37,944 nucleotides of DNA, from NCBI GenBank assembly GCA_021846165.1, contig JAJZCL010000006.1, positions 1 through 37,944 on the forward strand, written 5' to 3'. Source of the stretch: Bacillota bacterium. GTDB taxonomy: Bacteria; Bacillota; Bacilli; Alicyclobacillales; SLC66. Positions 1 through 10,097 of the stretch are shown here, one piece after another (the first letter of the stretch is position 1; every line of letters begins with the position of its first letter). Under the pieces are notes generated by a model. That model made no database searches, was not told where the DNA came from, and was given only the letters and a program-made list of their open reading frames with translations. Made by a program: the position numbers and the translations under genes.

Positions 1-824
1 ATCGGAATCACACCGGCCGCGTTCACCTTGATCGGAATGTGCGTGGTCTGTCCGCCATACACCTTCATGCCTATCTGTTGGCGCGTGTACTGCACTGGAA
101 TTCGACGCACCGCCTGTTGCACATATACGATGAATGTCGTGATTAAGAGCAACGCGACCAACAGCAATACCACCTTGACAATGTTCAGAAACCACTGATC
201 TGGGTGCGCATAAAACCAGTTGCTGTAAATCTGTGGAATGATTACTTCGACACGAGACAGGATGCTGAGAAAAATGATCACCGATATTCCATTGCCGACC
301 CCTTTATCGGTAATCTGTTCCCCCATCCACATCAGCAACGTCGTTCCCGCTGTCATCGTAATGGCGATCACGGCATAAGTCCAAAGGCTTGGATTCGTGA
401 TAAACCCGGTGCCAAGTTCACGACTGAACGAAACGGTCAACGCGATCGACTGAACAAGACCAAGCGCGATCGTCAAGTAGCGAGTCCATTGATTTAGCTT
501 GACGCGTCCCGTTTCGCCTTCTTTAGACCAGTCTTCCCACTGCTTAATCACGCCCATTTGCAACAGTTGCACCACAATGGATGCCGTCACATACGGATAG
601 ATGCTCATGGAGAAAATGGAGAAGTTATAAAGAGCTCCGCCAGAAAAAGTGTTCAATATGCCAATCAACGGGCTTTTTCCTGCCATCGACTGCAACAACT
701 GCGCGTTGACCCCCGGAACCGGTATGACCGCACCGATGCGGTATATGGCAAGGAACACCAGCGTAAAAAACACTCTTTTGCGAAGATCCTTAGCTCGCCA
801 GAGCTTCCCCAACGAATAGAGCAT
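1..824 (-). CDS. secY: Preprotein translocase subunit SecY (partial, C-terminus beyond window)
   Basis: SecY is the channel-forming subunit of the SecYEG translocon in the cytoplasmic membrane. The reading frame is open from an ATG at 824 to the window edge (274 codons plus two bases). It starts MLYSLGKLWRAKDLRKR and runs through several hydrophobic membrane segments, including one with the motif RIGAVIPVPG near residue 29 that is typical of SecY. About 155 C-terminal residues are missing compared with the usual length near 430. Its start lies one base after the rplO stop, and the rplO tail supplies a strong Shine-Dalgarno (GAGGTGATCT). It is the last visible gene of the S10-spc cluster, so it is made together with the ribosomal proteins. 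Confidence 0.97.
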   Translation of the reverse strand, partial: MLYSLGKLWRAKDLRKRVFFTLVFLAIYRIGAVIPVPGVNAQLLQSMAGKSPLIGILNTFSGGALYNFSIFSMSIYPYVTASIVVQLLQMGVIKQWEDWSKEGETGRVKLNQWTRYLTIALGLVQSIALTVSFSRELGTGFITNPSLWTYAVIAITMTAGTTLLMWMGEQITDKGVGNGISVIIFLSILSRVEVIIPQIYSNWFYAHPDQWFLNIVKVVLLLVALLLITTFIVYVQQAVRRIPVQYTRQQIGMKVYGGQTTHIPIKVNAAGVIP

Positions 825-825
825 C

Positions 826-1269
826 TCAGATCACCTCGGCAGTTCCGCCGGCAGCCGCGATTTTTTCTTTCGCTGCGCCTGAAAACGCGTGAGCCTTCAC
901 GTTCAACGCTACCGTAAGCTCTCCGTTGCCCAAAATTTTGACTCCGTCTTTTACCTGTTTGACAATGCCCATTTCCAGCAGCGTGTCTGGCGTCACATCA
1001 GTTCCAGCCGCAAACTGATCAAGTTGCCCCAGATTGATGATGCTCCACTCTTTCTTAAATGGGTAATTAGAAAATCCGCGTTTTGGCAGGCGACGGAATA
1101 GCGGCGTTTGTCCGCCTTCAAACCCCGGCCTTACCCCACCGCCGGCGCGTGCCCATTGCCCCTTATGCCCGCGTCCTGACGTCTTCCCTAACCCTGAGCC
1201 GATTCCGCGCCCCAGTCGTTTGCGACTCTTTCGCGATCCTAAAGCGGGTCGCAATTCGTCCAGTTTCAT
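826..1269 (-). CDS. rplO: 50S ribosomal protein L15
   Basis: L15 is a late-assembling 23S rRNA-binding protein of the large subunit. The 147-residue product begins [14 protein letters not shown] and has the long glycine- and arginine-rich N-terminal extension typical of L15 ([19 protein letters not shown], residues about 20-38). A globular C-terminal domain ends in GGTAEVI. The ATG at 1269 was chosen over an in-frame start five codons upstream because GGAGG sits eight bases before it and because L15 proteins start MKL. It lies between rpmD and secY, the normal spc-operon order. Confidence 0.97.
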   Translation of the reverse strand: MKLDELRPALGSRKSRKRLGRGIGSGLGKTSGRGHKGQWARAGGGVRPGFEGGQTPLFRRLPKRGFSNYPFKKEWSIINLGQLDQFAAGTDVTPDTLLEMGIVKQVKDGVKILGNGELTVALNVKAHAFSGAAKEKIAAAGGTAEVI

Positions 1270-1290
1270 ATGAAATCCCTCCAACTCGCC

Positions 1291-1479
1291 TTACCCTTCG
1301 ACTTCTGTGCAAGTGACGAGGTGATTGATCTTTGCCACCATGCCACGAATGCTTGGATTGTCCTCGTGCATCACGCTTTGATGCATTTTATGGAGGCCAA
1401 GCGCGCGAACGGTAGCCCGTTGCTTTTCGTTACGCCCGATCAGGCTACGCACGAGCGTAATTTGCAGTTGCTTCACCAT
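1291..1479 (-). CDS. rpmD: 50S ribosomal protein L30
   Basis: L30 is a small 23S rRNA-binding protein. The 62-residue product starts [16 protein letters not shown] and contains the L30 pattern of an early beta strand followed by [18 protein letters not shown]. Two adjacent ATG codons (1482 and 1479) are possible starts. The second is preferred because the AGGAGG at 1485-1490 is five bases from it and only two from the first. That Shine-Dalgarno overlaps the rpsE stop codon, so translation of the two genes is probably coupled. Confidence 0.95.
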   Translation of the reverse strand: MVKQLQITLVRSLIGRNEKQRATVRALGLHKMHQSVMHEDNPSIRGMVAKINHLVTCTEVEG

Positions 1480-1488
1480 CATGCCCTC

Positions 1489-1992
1489 CTAGTGACGCAG
1501 TTCTTCTAATGGAATCCCACGAAGCACAGCAACGTCTTCCGGGCGCTTTAACAATTTCAGACCCGCAATCGTCGCTTGCACCATATTGATCGCGTTCGCC
1601 GATCCCAATGATTTGGTGACGATGTCCTTCACACCAGCGAGTTCAAGCACGGCGCGGGCAGGACCCCCGGCAATCACGCCAGTCCCTTCACGGGCGGGGC
1701 GGATCAACACCTTGCCAGCACCAAAGCGCCCCACAATCGCATGGGGAACCGTTGTGCCTTCCATTGGGATCTTGATCAGATTTTTCTTTGCGTCGGCCAC
1801 ACCTTTGCGCACCGCTTCTTGAACCTCTGACGCCTTACCGAGTCCGGCTCCCACATGACCGTTTTCGTCTCCAACCACGACCAGCGCGCTGAAACTAAAA
1901 CGACGTCCGCCTTTGACCACTTTCGCCACGCGGTTGATGGAAACCACGCGCTCTGACAACTCCAAGTTTGATGGATCAATTAGCACAGGCAC
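1489..1992 (-). CDS. rpsE: 30S ribosomal protein S5
   Basis: S5 binds 16S rRNA near the decoding site and supports translational accuracy. The 167-residue protein has the double-stranded RNA-binding-like S5 domain in its first half, with the loop [13 protein letters not shown] (about residues 23-35) that lines the spectinomycin site. The C-terminal half contains the glycine-rich [17 protein letters not shown]. The start is GTG, preceded by AAAGGAGGG. It lies between rplR and rpmD in the spc segment. No deletion is seen in the spectinomycin loop. Confidence 0.97.
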   Translation of the reverse strand: MPVLIDPSNLELSERVVSINRVAKVVKGGRRFSFSALVVVGDENGHVGAGLGKASEVQEAVRKGVADAKKNLIKIPMEGTTVPHAIVGRFGAGKVLIRPAREGTGVIAGGPARAVLELAGVKDIVTKSLGSANAINMVQATIAGLKLLKRPEDVAVLRGIPLEELRH

Positions 1993-2013
1993 ATTTCCCT
2001 CCTTTGACGGTGA

Positions 2014-2382
2014 TTAGAATACAAGTCCAACTTCCCGAGCCGCATCGGCCAGTGCCTGAATGCGCCCGTGATACAGATAGCCGCCGCGATCAAATACGAC
2101 GGATTGAATGCCTTTTTCCATTGCCCGTTCCGCCACCAGTTTGCCAATCAACTGCGCCGCTTCGACCGTGTTGCCGTGAACAATCTGGCTGCGAACGCCT
2201 TTCTCCACCGTAGATGCCGAGACGATGGTTCGTCCTGCCGCATCATCGATCAACTGAGCGTAAATATGCTGTTCCGAGCGGAACACGTTAAGGCGCGGCC
2301 GTACCTGAGTGCCTGATAGGCGACGGCGGATTCTGAAGTGGCGGCGCTTGCGCACTGCCTCTTTGTCCGGTTTCGTAATCAC
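2014..2382 (-). CDS. rplR: 50S ribosomal protein L18
   Basis: L18 binds 5S rRNA and helps join the 5S particle (with L5) to the large subunit. The 122-residue protein has a strongly basic N-terminus ([15 protein letters not shown]) followed by the conserved [20 protein letters not shown] segment. It ends with [23 protein letters not shown], the L18 signature with Gly-Tyr-x-Tyr-His-Gly-Arg. The start is GTG behind AGGAGCGTGGAACT. It lies between rplF and rpsE, as expected. Confidence 0.97.
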   Translation of the reverse strand: MITKPDKEAVRKRRHFRIRRRLSGTQVRPRLNVFRSEQHIYAQLIDDAAGRTIVSASTVEKGVRSQIVHGNTVEAAQLIGKLVAERAMEKGIQSVVFDRGGYLYHGRIQALADAAREVGLVF

Positions 2383-2398
2383 AGTTCCACGCTCCTAC

Positions 2399-2938
2399 CT
2401 ACTTCTTGCCGGTCTTACCGACTTTTTGACGGACTTTTTCTTTCTCATAACGAACGCCTTTGCCCTTATATGGCTCCGGTTTGCGAATGTCGCGAATCTT
2501 CGCAGCGAATGTTCCGACTTTTTCCTTATCAATCCCTTTTACGATCAAGCGATTGTTGGCGGGCACTTCAAGTTCTATGCCCTCTGTCGGAATGATCTCC
2601 ACAGGATGGGAAAATCCAAGCGACATCGTGACTTTATCGCCAGACTTCGCGGCGCGATAGCCGACGCCCACCAGTTCCAACGTCTTCTGGTATCCGTTTG
2701 AAACGCCTTCGACCATGTTAAATACAACGCTGCGTGTGGTGCCGTGCAGACTGCGGTGTGTTTTCGAATCTGACGGTCGTTCTACGACGACCTGATCGCT
2801 TTCCACGCGCACGATCATTTCCGGATGCAACTCACGTTGCAGTTGTCCTTTAGGCCCATTCACCGTGATCAAGTTGCCGTCAAGTTTTACCTCAACGCCT
2901 TGCGGCACGGCAATGGGTTTTTTACCGATTCGGGACAC
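2399..2938 (-). CDS. rplF: 50S ribosomal protein L6
   Basis: L6 sits at the base of the L7/L12 stalk near the sarcin-ricin loop, where elongation factors bind. The 179-residue protein begins [15 protein letters not shown] and carries two tandem L6 folds. The C-terminal signature region ends [19 protein letters not shown]. The length matches the family. The start is GTG, with GTAGGAGGTG upstream. It lies between rpsH and rplR. Confidence 0.97.
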   Translation of the reverse strand: MSRIGKKPIAVPQGVEVKLDGNLITVNGPKGQLQRELHPEMIVRVESDQVVVERPSDSKTHRSLHGTTRSVVFNMVEGVSNGYQKTLELVGVGYRAAKSGDKVTMSLGFSHPVEIIPTEGIELEVPANNRLIVKGIDKEKVGTFAAKIRDIRKPEPYKGKGVRYEKEKVRQKVGKTGKK

Positions 2939-2968
2939 CAGTTACACCTCCTACCTACCAATTCGATA

Positions 2969-3367
2969 CTACCAGACGTAGCAGATGACCTCTCCGCCCA
3001 CCCTGCTTTGCCTTGCTCTGCGATCCGTCATAATTCCCTTGGAAGTCGACACAATCGCAATCCCCAAACCACCAAGCACGCGCGGCAATTCCTCCGCCTG
3101 CGCATAAATGCGCAGCCCAGGCTTGCTGATGCGCTTAAGACCTGTGATCACCCGCTCATTGTTGGGACCGTACTTCAAGTACACACGGATCGTGCCCTGC
3201 TTATTGTCCGGGATAAACTCTGTGTCGCGCACGTACCCCTCATCTTTAAGGATTTGCGCTATCGCCAACTTGATCTTTGAACCCGGTATATCCACTTTTT
3301 CATGTCCGACCATATTGCCGTTGCGAATGCGCGTCAGCATGTCGGCAATCGGATCTGTCATCACCAT
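2969..3367 (-). CDS. rpsH: 30S ribosomal protein S8
   Basis: S8 is a primary 16S rRNA binder in the central domain and, in enterobacteria, a translational repressor of the spc operon. The 132-residue protein starts [18 protein letters not shown] and ends with the S8 signature, [18 protein letters not shown] followed by [10 protein letters not shown]. The ATG at 3367 has AGGAGG nine bases upstream. I saw no obvious S8-binding mimic near rplE, but this was not tested by folding. Confidence 0.97.
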   Translation of the reverse strand: MVMTDPIADMLTRIRNGNMVGHEKVDIPGSKIKLAIAQILKDEGYVRDTEFIPDNKQGTIRVYLKYGPNNERVITGLKRISKPGLRIYAQAEELPRVLGGLGIAIVSTSKGIMTDRRARQSRVGGEVICYVW

Positions 3368-3394
3368 CGCGAGAACCCTCCTTTCAAAAAAACC

Positions 3395-3580
3395 TTACCA
3401 GCTTGCCTTTGTAATGCCGGGCAATTGGCCTTGATGCGCCAGTTCGCGGAAGCAAATCCGGCAGATCCCGTACTTCCTAAGCACTGAGTGCGGGCGTCCG
3501 CAACGCTTGCAGCGCGTATACGCGCGGGTACTAAACTTGGGGGCGCGTTGCGATTTAATGATCATCGACTTTTTGGCCAC
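3395..3580 (-). CDS. rpsZ: 30S ribosomal protein S14, zinc-binding type Z
   Basis: S14 is a late-assembling protein of the 30S head. This 61-residue form is the short zinc-binding type: it carries CKRC (residues about 23-26) and CRIC (about 39-42), giving a four-cysteine ribbon. The longer zinc-free paralogue would be about 89 residues. The start is GTG after GGACAGGAGGTAACGTT. It lies between rplE and rpsH, the standard position for the zinc form in Bacilli. Confidence 0.97.
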   Translation of the reverse strand: MAKKSMIIKSQRAPKFSTRAYTRCKRCGRPHSVLRKYGICRICFRELAHQGQLPGITKASW

Positions 3581-3598
3581 AACGTTACCTCCTGTCCG

Positions 3599-4141
3599 TT
3601 AAGATTGACGAAATGGCATTCCCAGTTCAAAGAGCAGCGCACGCGCTTCCTCGTCTGTCGGGGCCGTCGTCACGACAACGACATCCATTCCGCGAATTTT
3701 GTCGATTTTGTCGTACTCCACTTCAGGGAAAATCAGTTGCTCGCGCAAACCCAGCGTATAATTGCCGCGACCGTCGAACGATTTCGGGGATACGCCGCGA
3801 AAATCGCGCACCCGTGGGAGCGCCACGTTGAACAGCTTATCGAGAAAGTGATACATTCTCTCCCCGCGCAGCGTCACCTTGACACCGATCTTCTGACCGG
3901 CGCGCAGTTTGAATCCTGCAATCGATTTTTTCGCTTTTGTGACAACCGGTTTTTGACCGGCAATCAGGGTTAGATCACTCACCGCAAAATCGATGATTTT
4001 TTCGTTCTGCGCCGCTTCGCCTACCCCCATGTTGATGACCACTTTCTCCACACGCGGCACTTGCATGACGCTCTTGTAGTTAAACTGTTTCATCATGGAT
4101 GAAACGACTTTTTCATCGTATTGCTCACGAAGCCTCGTCAT
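3599..4141 (-). CDS. rplE: 50S ribosomal protein L5
   Basis: L5 binds 5S rRNA and contacts the P-site tRNA in the central protuberance. The 180-residue protein starts [17 protein letters not shown]. It contains [13 protein letters not shown] near residue 30, the conserved [19 protein letters not shown] near residue 68, and [17 protein letters not shown] near residue 113. The ATG at 4141 follows GAGGTGAGAAG. The gene is complete and of normal length. Confidence 0.97.
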   Translation of the reverse strand: MTRLREQYDEKVVSSMMKQFNYKSVMQVPRVEKVVINMGVGEAAQNEKIIDFAVSDLTLIAGQKPVVTKAKKSIAGFKLRAGQKIGVKVTLRGERMYHFLDKLFNVALPRVRDFRGVSPKSFDGRGNYTLGLREQLIFPEVEYDKIDKIRGMDVVVVTTAPTDEEARALLFELGMPFRQS

Positions 4142-4165
4142 CTTCTCACCTCAATCCTGACCTGG

Positions 4166-4495
4166 CTACTTGTCAAGCACTTCGCCAGATTTTTTTGCAA
4201 AACGCACTTTGGTTCCGTCGTTCAGAAATTTGTACCCCACTCGCGTCGGCGTGCCGGTTTTTGGATCGACGATCATGACGTTAGAGGCCGCAATCGACGC
4301 CTCGCGCTCGATAATTCCGCCGTCCGGGTATTTAAGGCTCGGCTTCGTGTGCCGCTTAATCACGTTCACGTCTTCGACGACCACGCGGTTCTTTTTTGGC
4401 AACACAGCGATGACCTTGCCCTTTGTGCCTTTATCCTTGCCAGCTATAACGATCACTTGATCGCCAGTCTTAATTTTTAACTTCGGCTGTGTCAT
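4166..4495 (-). CDS. rplX: 50S ribosomal protein L24
   Basis: L24 starts assembly of the large subunit by binding domain I of 23S rRNA. The 109-residue product has the KOW motif near the N-terminus ([18 protein letters not shown], about residues 11-28). The [14 protein letters not shown] segment and a lysine-rich C-terminus follow. The ATG at 4495 follows GGGAGGTGGTAAA. It lies between rplN and rplE. Confidence 0.96.
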   Translation of the reverse strand: MTQPKLKIKTGDQVIVIAGKDKGTKGKVIAVLPKKNRVVVEDVNVIKRHTKPSLKYPDGGIIEREASIAASNVMIVDPKTGTPTRVGYKFLNDGTKVRFAKKSGEVLDK

Positions 4496-4521
4496 TTTAC
4501 CACCTCCCGCTCGTCCGTCAG

Positions 4522-4890
4522 TTACAGCACTTCCGGCGCCAGCGATATGATCTTCATAAAATCCCGTTCGCGCAACTCTCTTGCCACAGGTCCAAAAATA
4601 CGGGTGCCCCTCGGACTCTTGTCTTCGCGGATGATCACTGCGGCATTCTCGTCAAAACGGATATAAGATCCGTCATCCCTGCGCACGCCTCGTTTCGTCC
4701 GAACGATCACCGCTTTCACCACGTCGCCTTTCTTGACAACGCCTCCTGGTGTAGCGCTCTTCACTGAAGCCACAATAACATCGCCGATGTTGGCCGTTTT
4801 CCGATTCGATCCGCCGAGGACACGAAAACACATGATTTCTTTGGCGCCTGAGTTATCTGCCACGACCAACCTGGTTTGTGGTTGAATCAC
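4522..4890 (-). CDS. rplN: 50S ribosomal protein L14
   Basis: L14 forms part of the intersubunit bridge with the 30S and is the docking site for the silencing factor RsfS. The 122-residue protein starts [18 protein letters not shown] and contains the family signature [17 protein letters not shown] (about residues 50-66), followed by FDENAAVII. The start codon is GTG after CGAGGGGAGGCAAGGATT. Normal length, between rpsQ and rplX. Confidence 0.97.
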   Translation of the reverse strand: MIQPQTRLVVADNSGAKEIMCFRVLGGSNRKTANIGDVIVASVKSATPGGVVKKGDVVKAVIVRTKRGVRRDDGSYIRFDENAAVIIREDKSPRGTRIFGPVARELRERDFMKIISLAPEVL

Positions 4891-4923
4891 AATCCTTGCC
4901 TCCCCTCGCTAACCCCGCTCGGC

Positions 4924-5190
4924 TTAGAGAATTTCCGCGCGCTTTACGATTTCCACCAAGCGCCACCGCTTATCCTTGCTGAGTGGGCGAGTTTCCATGA
5001 TTTTTACCGTATCACCAATTTTCGCATCGTTCAGTTCGTCGTGGGCTTTGTACTTTTTCGAGTACTTGACCCGCTTGCCGTAAAGAGGATGCGGCTTGAC
5101 GGTTTCCACCGACACGACAATCGTCTTTTGCATCTTATCGCTTACCACCGTGCCTGTACGCACCTTGCGGTAATTGCGGTCTTCACTCAC
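4924..5190 (-). CDS. rpsQ: 30S ribosomal protein S17
   Basis: S17 is a primary 16S rRNA-binding OB-fold protein. The 88-residue product contains [17 protein letters not shown] (about residues 13-29) and the signature [17 protein letters not shown] (about 49-65), followed by [17 protein letters not shown]. The start is GTG behind GGACAGGAGGGAAGCGCA. It lies between rpmC and rplN. Confidence 0.97.
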   Translation of the reverse strand: MSEDRNYRKVRTGTVVSDKMQKTIVVSVETVKPHPLYGKRVKYSKKYKAHDELNDAKIGDTVKIMETRPLSKDKRWRLVEIVKRAEIL

Positions 5191-5208
5191 TGCGCTTCCC
5201 TCCTGTCC

Positions 5209-5406
5209 TTAGCTGATCCCCAGTTCCCGCTCGCGCAGGATCGTCTTGCACCTAGCGATCGCCTTGCGCACTTCGCGAATCCGCATGGGGTTCTCCAGTT
5301 GGCCGGTCGCCAGTTGAAAGCGCAAGTTGAACAACTCCGTCTTCAGATCGCCAATTTCGTCTTGCAATTCCGTATCCGACTTCTCGCGGAGATCACTCAC
5401 CTTCAC
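5209..5406 (-). CDS. rpmC: 50S ribosomal protein L29
   Basis: L29 lies at the exit of the polypeptide tunnel, close to the docking site of trigger factor and SRP. The 65-residue, largely helical protein starts [18 protein letters not shown] and contains the L29 signature [21 protein letters not shown] in its middle. The start is the GTG at 5406, eight bases after GGGAGG. It lies 14 bases inside the 3' end of rplP, so the two genes overlap and are probably coupled. A longer open frame upstream belongs to the rplP shadow. Confidence 0.95.
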   Translation of the reverse strand: MKVSDLREKSDTELQDEIGDLKTELFNLRFQLATGQLENPMRIREVRKAIARCKTILRERELGIS

Positions 5407-5824
5407 TTGGCGCACCTCCCGCACGTTCCACAATTTTCGTCTTGATCGGCAGCTTGTGCGATGCCAGTCGCAGCGCTTCCCGAGCCACTTCCTCCGGTAC
5501 GCCCGCCAGTTCAAACAAAATCCGTCCTGGCTTCACAACGGCCACCCATTGCTCAGGTGAGCCTTTTCCGCTCCCCATGCGGGTTTCCGCTGGTTTTGCG
5601 GTCACTGGCTTGCTTGGAAAAATTTTGATCCACACCTTGCCGCCGCGGCGAATGTAACGGGTCATCGCAATACGGGCAGCTTCGATTTGACGGTTGGTCA
5701 CCCACGCCGGCTCTAACGCCTGCAGCCCGTATTCACCGAATGTGACTTCGTTGCCGCCTTTACTCATGCCCTTCATGCGACCGCGATGCTCTTTCCGGTG
5801 TAACACGCGTTTTGGCATTAACAT
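5393..5824 (-). CDS. rplP: 50S ribosomal protein L16
   Basis: L16 helps position the aminoacyl-tRNA acceptor arm at the A site. The 143-residue protein starts [19 protein letters not shown], which matches the family N-terminus, and contains [18 protein letters not shown] (about 57-74) and [19 protein letters not shown] (about 84-102). The ATG at 5824 has AGGAGG nine bases upstream; a start 30 codons upstream was rejected as lying in the rpsC coding region. The 3' end overlaps rpmC by 14 bases. Confidence 0.96.
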   Translation of the reverse strand: MLMPKRVLHRKEHRGRMKGMSKGGNEVTFGEYGLQALEPAWVTNRQIEAARIAMTRYIRRGGKVWIKIFPSKPVTAKPAETRMGSGKGSPEQWVAVVKPGRILFELAGVPEEVAREALRLASHKLPIKTKIVERAGGAPSEGE

Positions 5825-5837
5825 TGTTCGTAACCTC

Positions 5838-6491
5838 CTATTCGGCGCCCTTCTTCGCTTTAACAGGAAGGATTTCGCCGCGGTAAATCCACACTTTGAC
5901 GCCGATGCGCCCATACGTGGTGTGCGCTTCGGCTAACGCGTAATCGATGTCCGCGCGCAGCGTGTGTAGCGGCACCGTGCCTTCGGCATACCCTTCGGAA
6001 CGGGCGATGTCCGCGCCACCGAGACGCCCCGACACCTGCACCTTGATCCCTTTCGCGCCCGCACGCAGCGTACGTTGAATGCCTTGCCTCATCGCACGGC
6101 GAAACGCGACGCGCCGTTCCAGTTGCAGCGCGATGTTCTCGGCAACCAGTTTGGCGTCGAGATCAGGACTCTTGATTTCCGAGATGTTGATGTGGACGCG
6201 CTTGCCGGTCAAATCATTGAGTTGATTGCGCAGATTGTCCACTTCGGTACCGCCCTTACCGATCACCATGCCTGGTTTGGCGGTATGAATGGTGATGTTG
6301 ACGCGATTAGCGGCCCGTTCGATTTGAACGCGGGCAATTGCCGCATCCTTCAGGCGTTTTCCCAAGAAACCGCGAATCACAAGGTCTTCATGCAACAAGT
6401 TCTTGTAGTCCTTCTTACCGGCATACCACTTCGATTCCCAATCGCGGATAATGCCAATGCGCATGCCAATCGGGTGAACCTTTTGCCCCAT
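5838..6491 (-). CDS. rpsC: 30S ribosomal protein S3
   Basis: S3 lines the mRNA entry channel and contributes to mRNA unwinding. The 217-residue protein starts [20 protein letters not shown]. It has a type 2 KH domain with the GxxG loop in [14 protein letters not shown] (about residues 74-87). The C-terminal S3 domain contains [20 protein letters not shown] and [17 protein letters not shown]. The ATG at 6491 follows AGGGAGGGATCGACTGG. It is complete, between rplV and rplP. Confidence 0.97.
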   Translation of the reverse strand: MGQKVHPIGMRIGIIRDWESKWYAGKKDYKNLLHEDLVIRGFLGKRLKDAAIARVQIERAANRVNITIHTAKPGMVIGKGGTEVDNLRNQLNDLTGKRVHINISEIKSPDLDAKLVAENIALQLERRVAFRRAMRQGIQRTLRAGAKGIKVQVSGRLGGADIARSEGYAEGTVPLHTLRADIDYALAEAHTTYGRIGVKVWIYRGEILPVKAKKGAE

Positions 6492-6506
6492 CCAGTCGAT
6501 CCCTCC

Positions 6507-6839
6507 CTACTTTTCGCTCACATACACAGTCACGTGACTGGTACGCTTCATAATGCTGTACGCCCTGCCCTGAGCACGTGGGTGAAACCTCTTCAACGTC
6601 GTGCCTTCATCCACAAAAATTTTGCTGATAAACAGTTCCTCAGCATCCATGTTAAAATTGTGTTCCGCATTCGCAATCGCGGACTTCAGCACCTTTTCCA
6701 CAACCGGCGAACCGGCCTTTGGCGTGTGCTTCAGTATGGCGATCGCCTCGCCGACTCTTTTCCCGCGAATCAGATCGACCACCAGTCGCATCTTGCGCGG
6801 CGCTATACGGATGTGCTTGGCCACCGCCTTCACTTCCAC
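6507..6839 (-). CDS. rplV: 50S ribosomal protein L22
   Basis: L22 spans the large subunit, and its hairpin loop forms part of the peptide tunnel constriction, where macrolides bind nearby. The 110-residue protein begins [19 protein letters not shown]. It carries the loop region [20 protein letters not shown] near residues 82-101 without visible insertion or deletion. The start codon is GTG, preceded by AAAGGAGGGCGCGCAAG. It lies between rpsS and rpsC. Confidence 0.97.
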   Translation of the reverse strand: MEVKAVAKHIRIAPRKMRLVVDLIRGKRVGEAIAILKHTPKAGSPVVEKVLKSAIANAEHNFNMDAEELFISKIFVDEGTTLKRFHPRAQGRAYSIMKRTSHVTVYVSEK

Positions 6840-6885
6840 CTTGCGCGCCCTCCTTTATCCACCAGATACACTCCGTTCACGGGCG

Positions 6886-7167
6886 TTACCGTGAACGCGA
6901 TGACTTTTCGTCGCCCGCATGCCCTTTAAAGGTTCTTGTCGGCGCGAACTCGCCGAGCTTATGCCCCACCATGTCTTCGCTGATGTACACCGGAACATGC
7001 TTGCGTCCGTCGTGCACCGCGATGGTATGGCCAACGAATTGGGGGAAAATCGTCGAGCGTCGTGACCATGTTTTGATCACCTTTTTCTCGTTGACACTAT
7101 TCAGCGTTTCGATTTTTTTCATCAGATGATCATCTGCAAACGGTCCTTTTTTGAGTGAACGACCCAT
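6886..7167 (-). CDS. rpsS: 30S ribosomal protein S19
   Basis: S19 is in the head of the small subunit and forms a complex with S13. The 93-residue protein starts [18 protein letters not shown]. It contains the family signature in [20 protein letters not shown] and [19 protein letters not shown]. The ATG at 7167 follows AAGGGAGGACGGGGAC. A longer in-frame extension upstream runs back into rplB and is not coding. Normal length. Confidence 0.97.
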   Translation of the reverse strand: MGRSLKKGPFADDHLMKKIETLNSVNEKKVIKTWSRRSTIFPQFVGHTIAVHDGRKHVPVYISEDMVGHKLGEFAPTRTFKGHAGDEKSSRSR

Positions 7168-7186
7168 GTCCCCGTCCTCCCTTCCA

Positions 7187-8017
7187 CTACTTTTTCCGCC
7201 GACGCACAATATACTTGTCGGTCGTGTGGTTCTTCTTGCGCGTCTTCTTGCCAAGCGTCGGCTTGCCCCAAGGGGACATCGGCGACTTGCGACCAACGGG
7301 TGCACGCCCTTCACCGCCGCCGTGCGGGTGATCGTTCGGGTTCATGACGACACCACGAACAGTCGGGCGAATTCCCTTCCAGCGCGAGCGACCCGCCTTA
7401 CCGACATTGACATTCTCATGATCGAGATTGCCGACCTGTCCCACGGTTGCCCTGCACTCCTTACGCACCATGCGTACCTCGCCCGACGCAAGACGCAGGG
7501 TGACGTAATCGCCTTCCTTGCCAAGAAGTTGTGCTTCTGCGCCCGCCGCGCGCGCCATTTGGCCGCCCTTGCCCGGATGCAATTCCACGTTATGGACAAC
7601 GGTACCAACCGGAATGTTGACAAGCGGCAACGCATTGCCCGGCTTGATGTCGGCGTCGGAGCCCGACACGACGTTATCGCCGACCTTCAACCCATTCGGC
7701 GCGAGGATGTAGCGCTTCTCGCCATCGACATAATGAATCAGCGCAATCCTCGCGGATCGGTTTGGATCGTACTCAATCGTGGCAACACGCCCTGGTATGC
7801 CATCTTTGTCGCGCTTAAAATCGATCAAACGATACTGGCGCTTGTGACCGCCGCCTTGATGGCGTGTGGTGATTTTCCCTTGATTGTTGCGCCCAGCCTT
7901 TTTCGGCAAGGGCCTAAGCAGCGACTTTTCCGGCTCATCGGTCGTGATTTCCTCGAACGCTGACACAGACATAAAACGACGGCCAGGTGAAGTCGGTTTG
8001 TATTTTTTGATCGCCAC
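7187..8017 (-). CDS. rplB: 50S ribosomal protein L2
   Basis: L2 is one of the most conserved ribosomal proteins and is needed for subunit joining and peptidyl transferase activity. The 276-residue protein starts [17 protein letters not shown]. It has the [14 protein letters not shown]-like segment (here [19 protein letters not shown]) and a C-terminal loop [18 protein letters not shown] that carries the conserved histidine. The basic tail is [21 protein letters not shown]. The start is GTG, with AGGAGGGAAT upstream. Complete. Confidence 0.98.
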   Translation of the reverse strand: MAIKKYKPTSPGRRFMSVSAFEEITTDEPEKSLLRPLPKKAGRNNQGKITTRHQGGGHKRQYRLIDFKRDKDGIPGRVATIEYDPNRSARIALIHYVDGEKRYILAPNGLKVGDNVVSGSDADIKPGNALPLVNIPVGTVVHNVELHPGKGGQMARAAGAEAQLLGKEGDYVTLRLASGEVRMVRKECRATVGQVGNLDHENVNVGKAGRSRWKGIRPTVRGVVMNPNDHPHGGGEGRAPVGRKSPMSPWGKPTLGKKTRKKNHTTDKYIVRRRKK

Positions 8018-8046
8018 TTGATTCCCTCCTTTACACTAACCGCCTG

Positions 8047-8337
8047 TTACGAATAATACTCGGGCAGCGTCGAATCCTCGCTAAACTTAACCATCGCCTT
8101 TTTCCATTTCGACGTGAATCCATACTGCTTGCCGAACCTTTTGCGCTTTGCAGGCACCCACATCGTATTCACGCGAACCACTTTTACGCCGTCAAACACC
8201 GCCTCCACCGCTTTGGCGATTTCGATCTTGTTCGCTTTGCCGTCGACCTCGAACACATACACGCGGTCTTCCATCAACTTGGTCGCCGCTTCCGTAATGA
8301 TCGGGCGCCTAATAATATCGTGAGGGTCTTTCATCAT
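8047..8337 (-). CDS. rplW: 50S ribosomal protein L23
   Basis: L23 lies at the tunnel exit and is the main docking point for trigger factor and SRP. The 96-residue protein contains DIIRRPIITEAATKLMEDR at the N-terminus, followed by KIEIAKAVEAVFDGVKVVRVNTM. The ATG at 8337 overlaps the rplD stop codon (ATGATGA arrangement), so translation is coupled. Its Shine-Dalgarno GAGGAGG lies inside the rplD tail. Confidence 0.96.
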   Translation of the reverse strand: MMKDPHDIIRRPIITEAATKLMEDRVYVFEVDGKANKIEIAKAVEAVFDGVKVVRVNTMWVPAKRKRFGKQYGFTSKWKKAMVKFSEDSTLPEYYS

Positions 8338-8960
8338 TTCGCAAACACCTCCTCAACGCGGGCGACACCTGCTTTGGTAATGACAAGACGGTCATGCCAG
8401 AGCAAATCGTAGACGTTGATGGTCTCTGCGGCGCTGTAAGACACGCCTTGCAAATTGCGCAATGAACGATAGATGGTATCGCTCTTGGTCACGTCGACAA
8501 GCAGTGCTTTTTTCTGGATGCCAAGAACTTTCAATGCGGCAACCATATGTCGCGTCTTCGCTTCCGGCAACGAAAGCTCATCGAGCACAATCAGCCCGCC
8601 TTCCGCCACCTTGCTGCTGAGAACAGAGCGAAGCGCGATTCGGCGCACCTTTTTCGGCAGTTGGTACGCATAACTTCTCGGCGCCGGACCATGCACCGTA
8701 CCGCCACCGACCCACTGCGGTGAGCGAATACTGCCTTGGCGCGCCCGCCCAGTGCCTTTCTGCCGCCACGGCTTGCGACCGCCGCCGCGCACTTCCGCCC
8801 GGGTTTTGACCTTGTGCGTACCCGCCCTGCGGCTGGCAAGCTGGCTTTGTACCACATCATGTACGATCGATTCGTGAATTTCCGCATTCCAAACTTGCTC
8901 GGAGAGTTCCAATTCTCCCACTTGTTCACCTTGCAAATTATATACAGGCACCACTAGCAC
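8334..8960 (-). CDS. rplD: 50S ribosomal protein L4
   Basis: L4 forms part of the peptide tunnel constriction with L22. In E. coli it also represses the S10 operon. The 208-residue protein contains [30 protein letters not shown] (about residues 47-76, shown as a continuous extended loop) and [21 protein letters not shown]. The start is GTG behind GAAAGGAGGGGTAACAC. No loop deletion suggestive of macrolide resistance is visible. It overlaps rplW by four bases. Confidence 0.96.
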   Translation of the reverse strand: MLVVPVYNLQGEQVGELELSEQVWNAEIHESIVHDVVQSQLASRRAGTHKVKTRAEVRGGGRKPWRQKGTGRARQGSIRSPQWVGGGTVHGPAPRSYAYQLPKKVRRIALRSVLSSKVAEGGLIVLDELSLPEAKTRHMVAALKVLGIQKKALLVDVTKSDTIYRSLRNLQGVSYSAAETINVYDLLWHDRLVITKAGVARVEEVFAK

Positions 8961-8975
8961 GTGTTACCCCTCCTT

Positions 8976-9602
8976 TCATTTGGATTGTTTCTTAACGGCC
9001 GCACGCAGTGTCACAAATGAGTTTTTCGGTCCAGGAACGGCTCCTTTGACAAGGATCAAGTTCCTCTCCACGTCCACTTTTACCACTTGTAAATTCTGCA
9101 CCGTCACACGCTCGTGACCCATGCGGCCATGCATGCTTTGCCCTTTAAAAACGCGGTTGGCCGCGATGGAGCCAAGTGAGCCAACGCCACGATGGTATTT
9201 CGAGCCGTGCGCCATCGGACCACGCGACTGGTTGTGGCGTTTGATCGGACCCGCCGTGCCTTTGCCCTTCGATACGCCAATCACGTCCACATACTCGCCG
9301 TCCGAAAAGATTGAAGCGACGACTTCTTCTCCCACCCCGTACTCACGATCGAGAGAACCGCGGATCTCGCGTACGTAGCGCTTGGCAACGGTATTCGCTT
9401 TTGCGGCGTGACCAGCCTCCGGCTTGTTGGGTCGCTTTTGGTCAGCGAACCCAAGTTGCACGCTGCTGTACCCGTCAATGGACGGAGTCTTCACCTGCAA
9501 AACAACGCAAGGACCGGCTTCGATGACCGTCACCGGAACGACGTTCCCGCTTTCGAGAAACACTTGCGTCATGCCAAGTTTGCGTCCAAGAATCCCTTTC
9601 AT
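8976..9602 (-). CDS. rplC: 50S ribosomal protein L3
   Basis: L3 begins large-subunit assembly, and its long extension reaches towards the peptidyl transferase centre. The 208-residue protein starts [15 protein letters not shown]. It contains the signature region [20 protein letters not shown] (about residues 118-137), with the conserved Gln. The ATG at 9602 follows CGCAGGAGGTGTACAC. It lies between rpsJ and rplD. Confidence 0.97.
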   Translation of the reverse strand: MKGILGRKLGMTQVFLESGNVVPVTVIEAGPCVVLQVKTPSIDGYSSVQLGFADQKRPNKPEAGHAAKANTVAKRYVREIRGSLDREYGVGEEVVASIFSDGEYVDVIGVSKGKGTAGPIKRHNQSRGPMAHGSKYHRGVGSLGSIAANRVFKGQSMHGRMGHERVTVQNLQVVKVDVERNLILVKGAVPGPKNSFVTLRAAVKKQSK

Positions 9603-9629
9603 GTGTACACCTCCTGCGACACCTTAAAA

Positions 9630-10066
<437 letters not shown>

Positions 10067-10095
10067 ATTATACTGAATTGCATCGGCAAACTCAA
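10067..10095 (-). promoter_or_regulatory. Sigma-A type promoter of the S10-spc operon
   Basis: On the minus strand TTGAGT (10090-10095) and TATAAT (10067-10072) are separated by exactly 17 bases. This is a near-consensus housekeeping promoter with a perfect -10. The -35 box begins only two bases after the lepB stop codon, so the S10 cluster has its own start site just at the end of lepB. Transcription should begin near 10060. Confidence 0.75.
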
Positions 10096-10097
10096 GA

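Noticed and set aside
6075-6929. A 284-codon plus-strand frame across rpsC and rplV
   Set aside because: It spans two ribosomal protein genes and the gap between them; no promoter or domain supports it.
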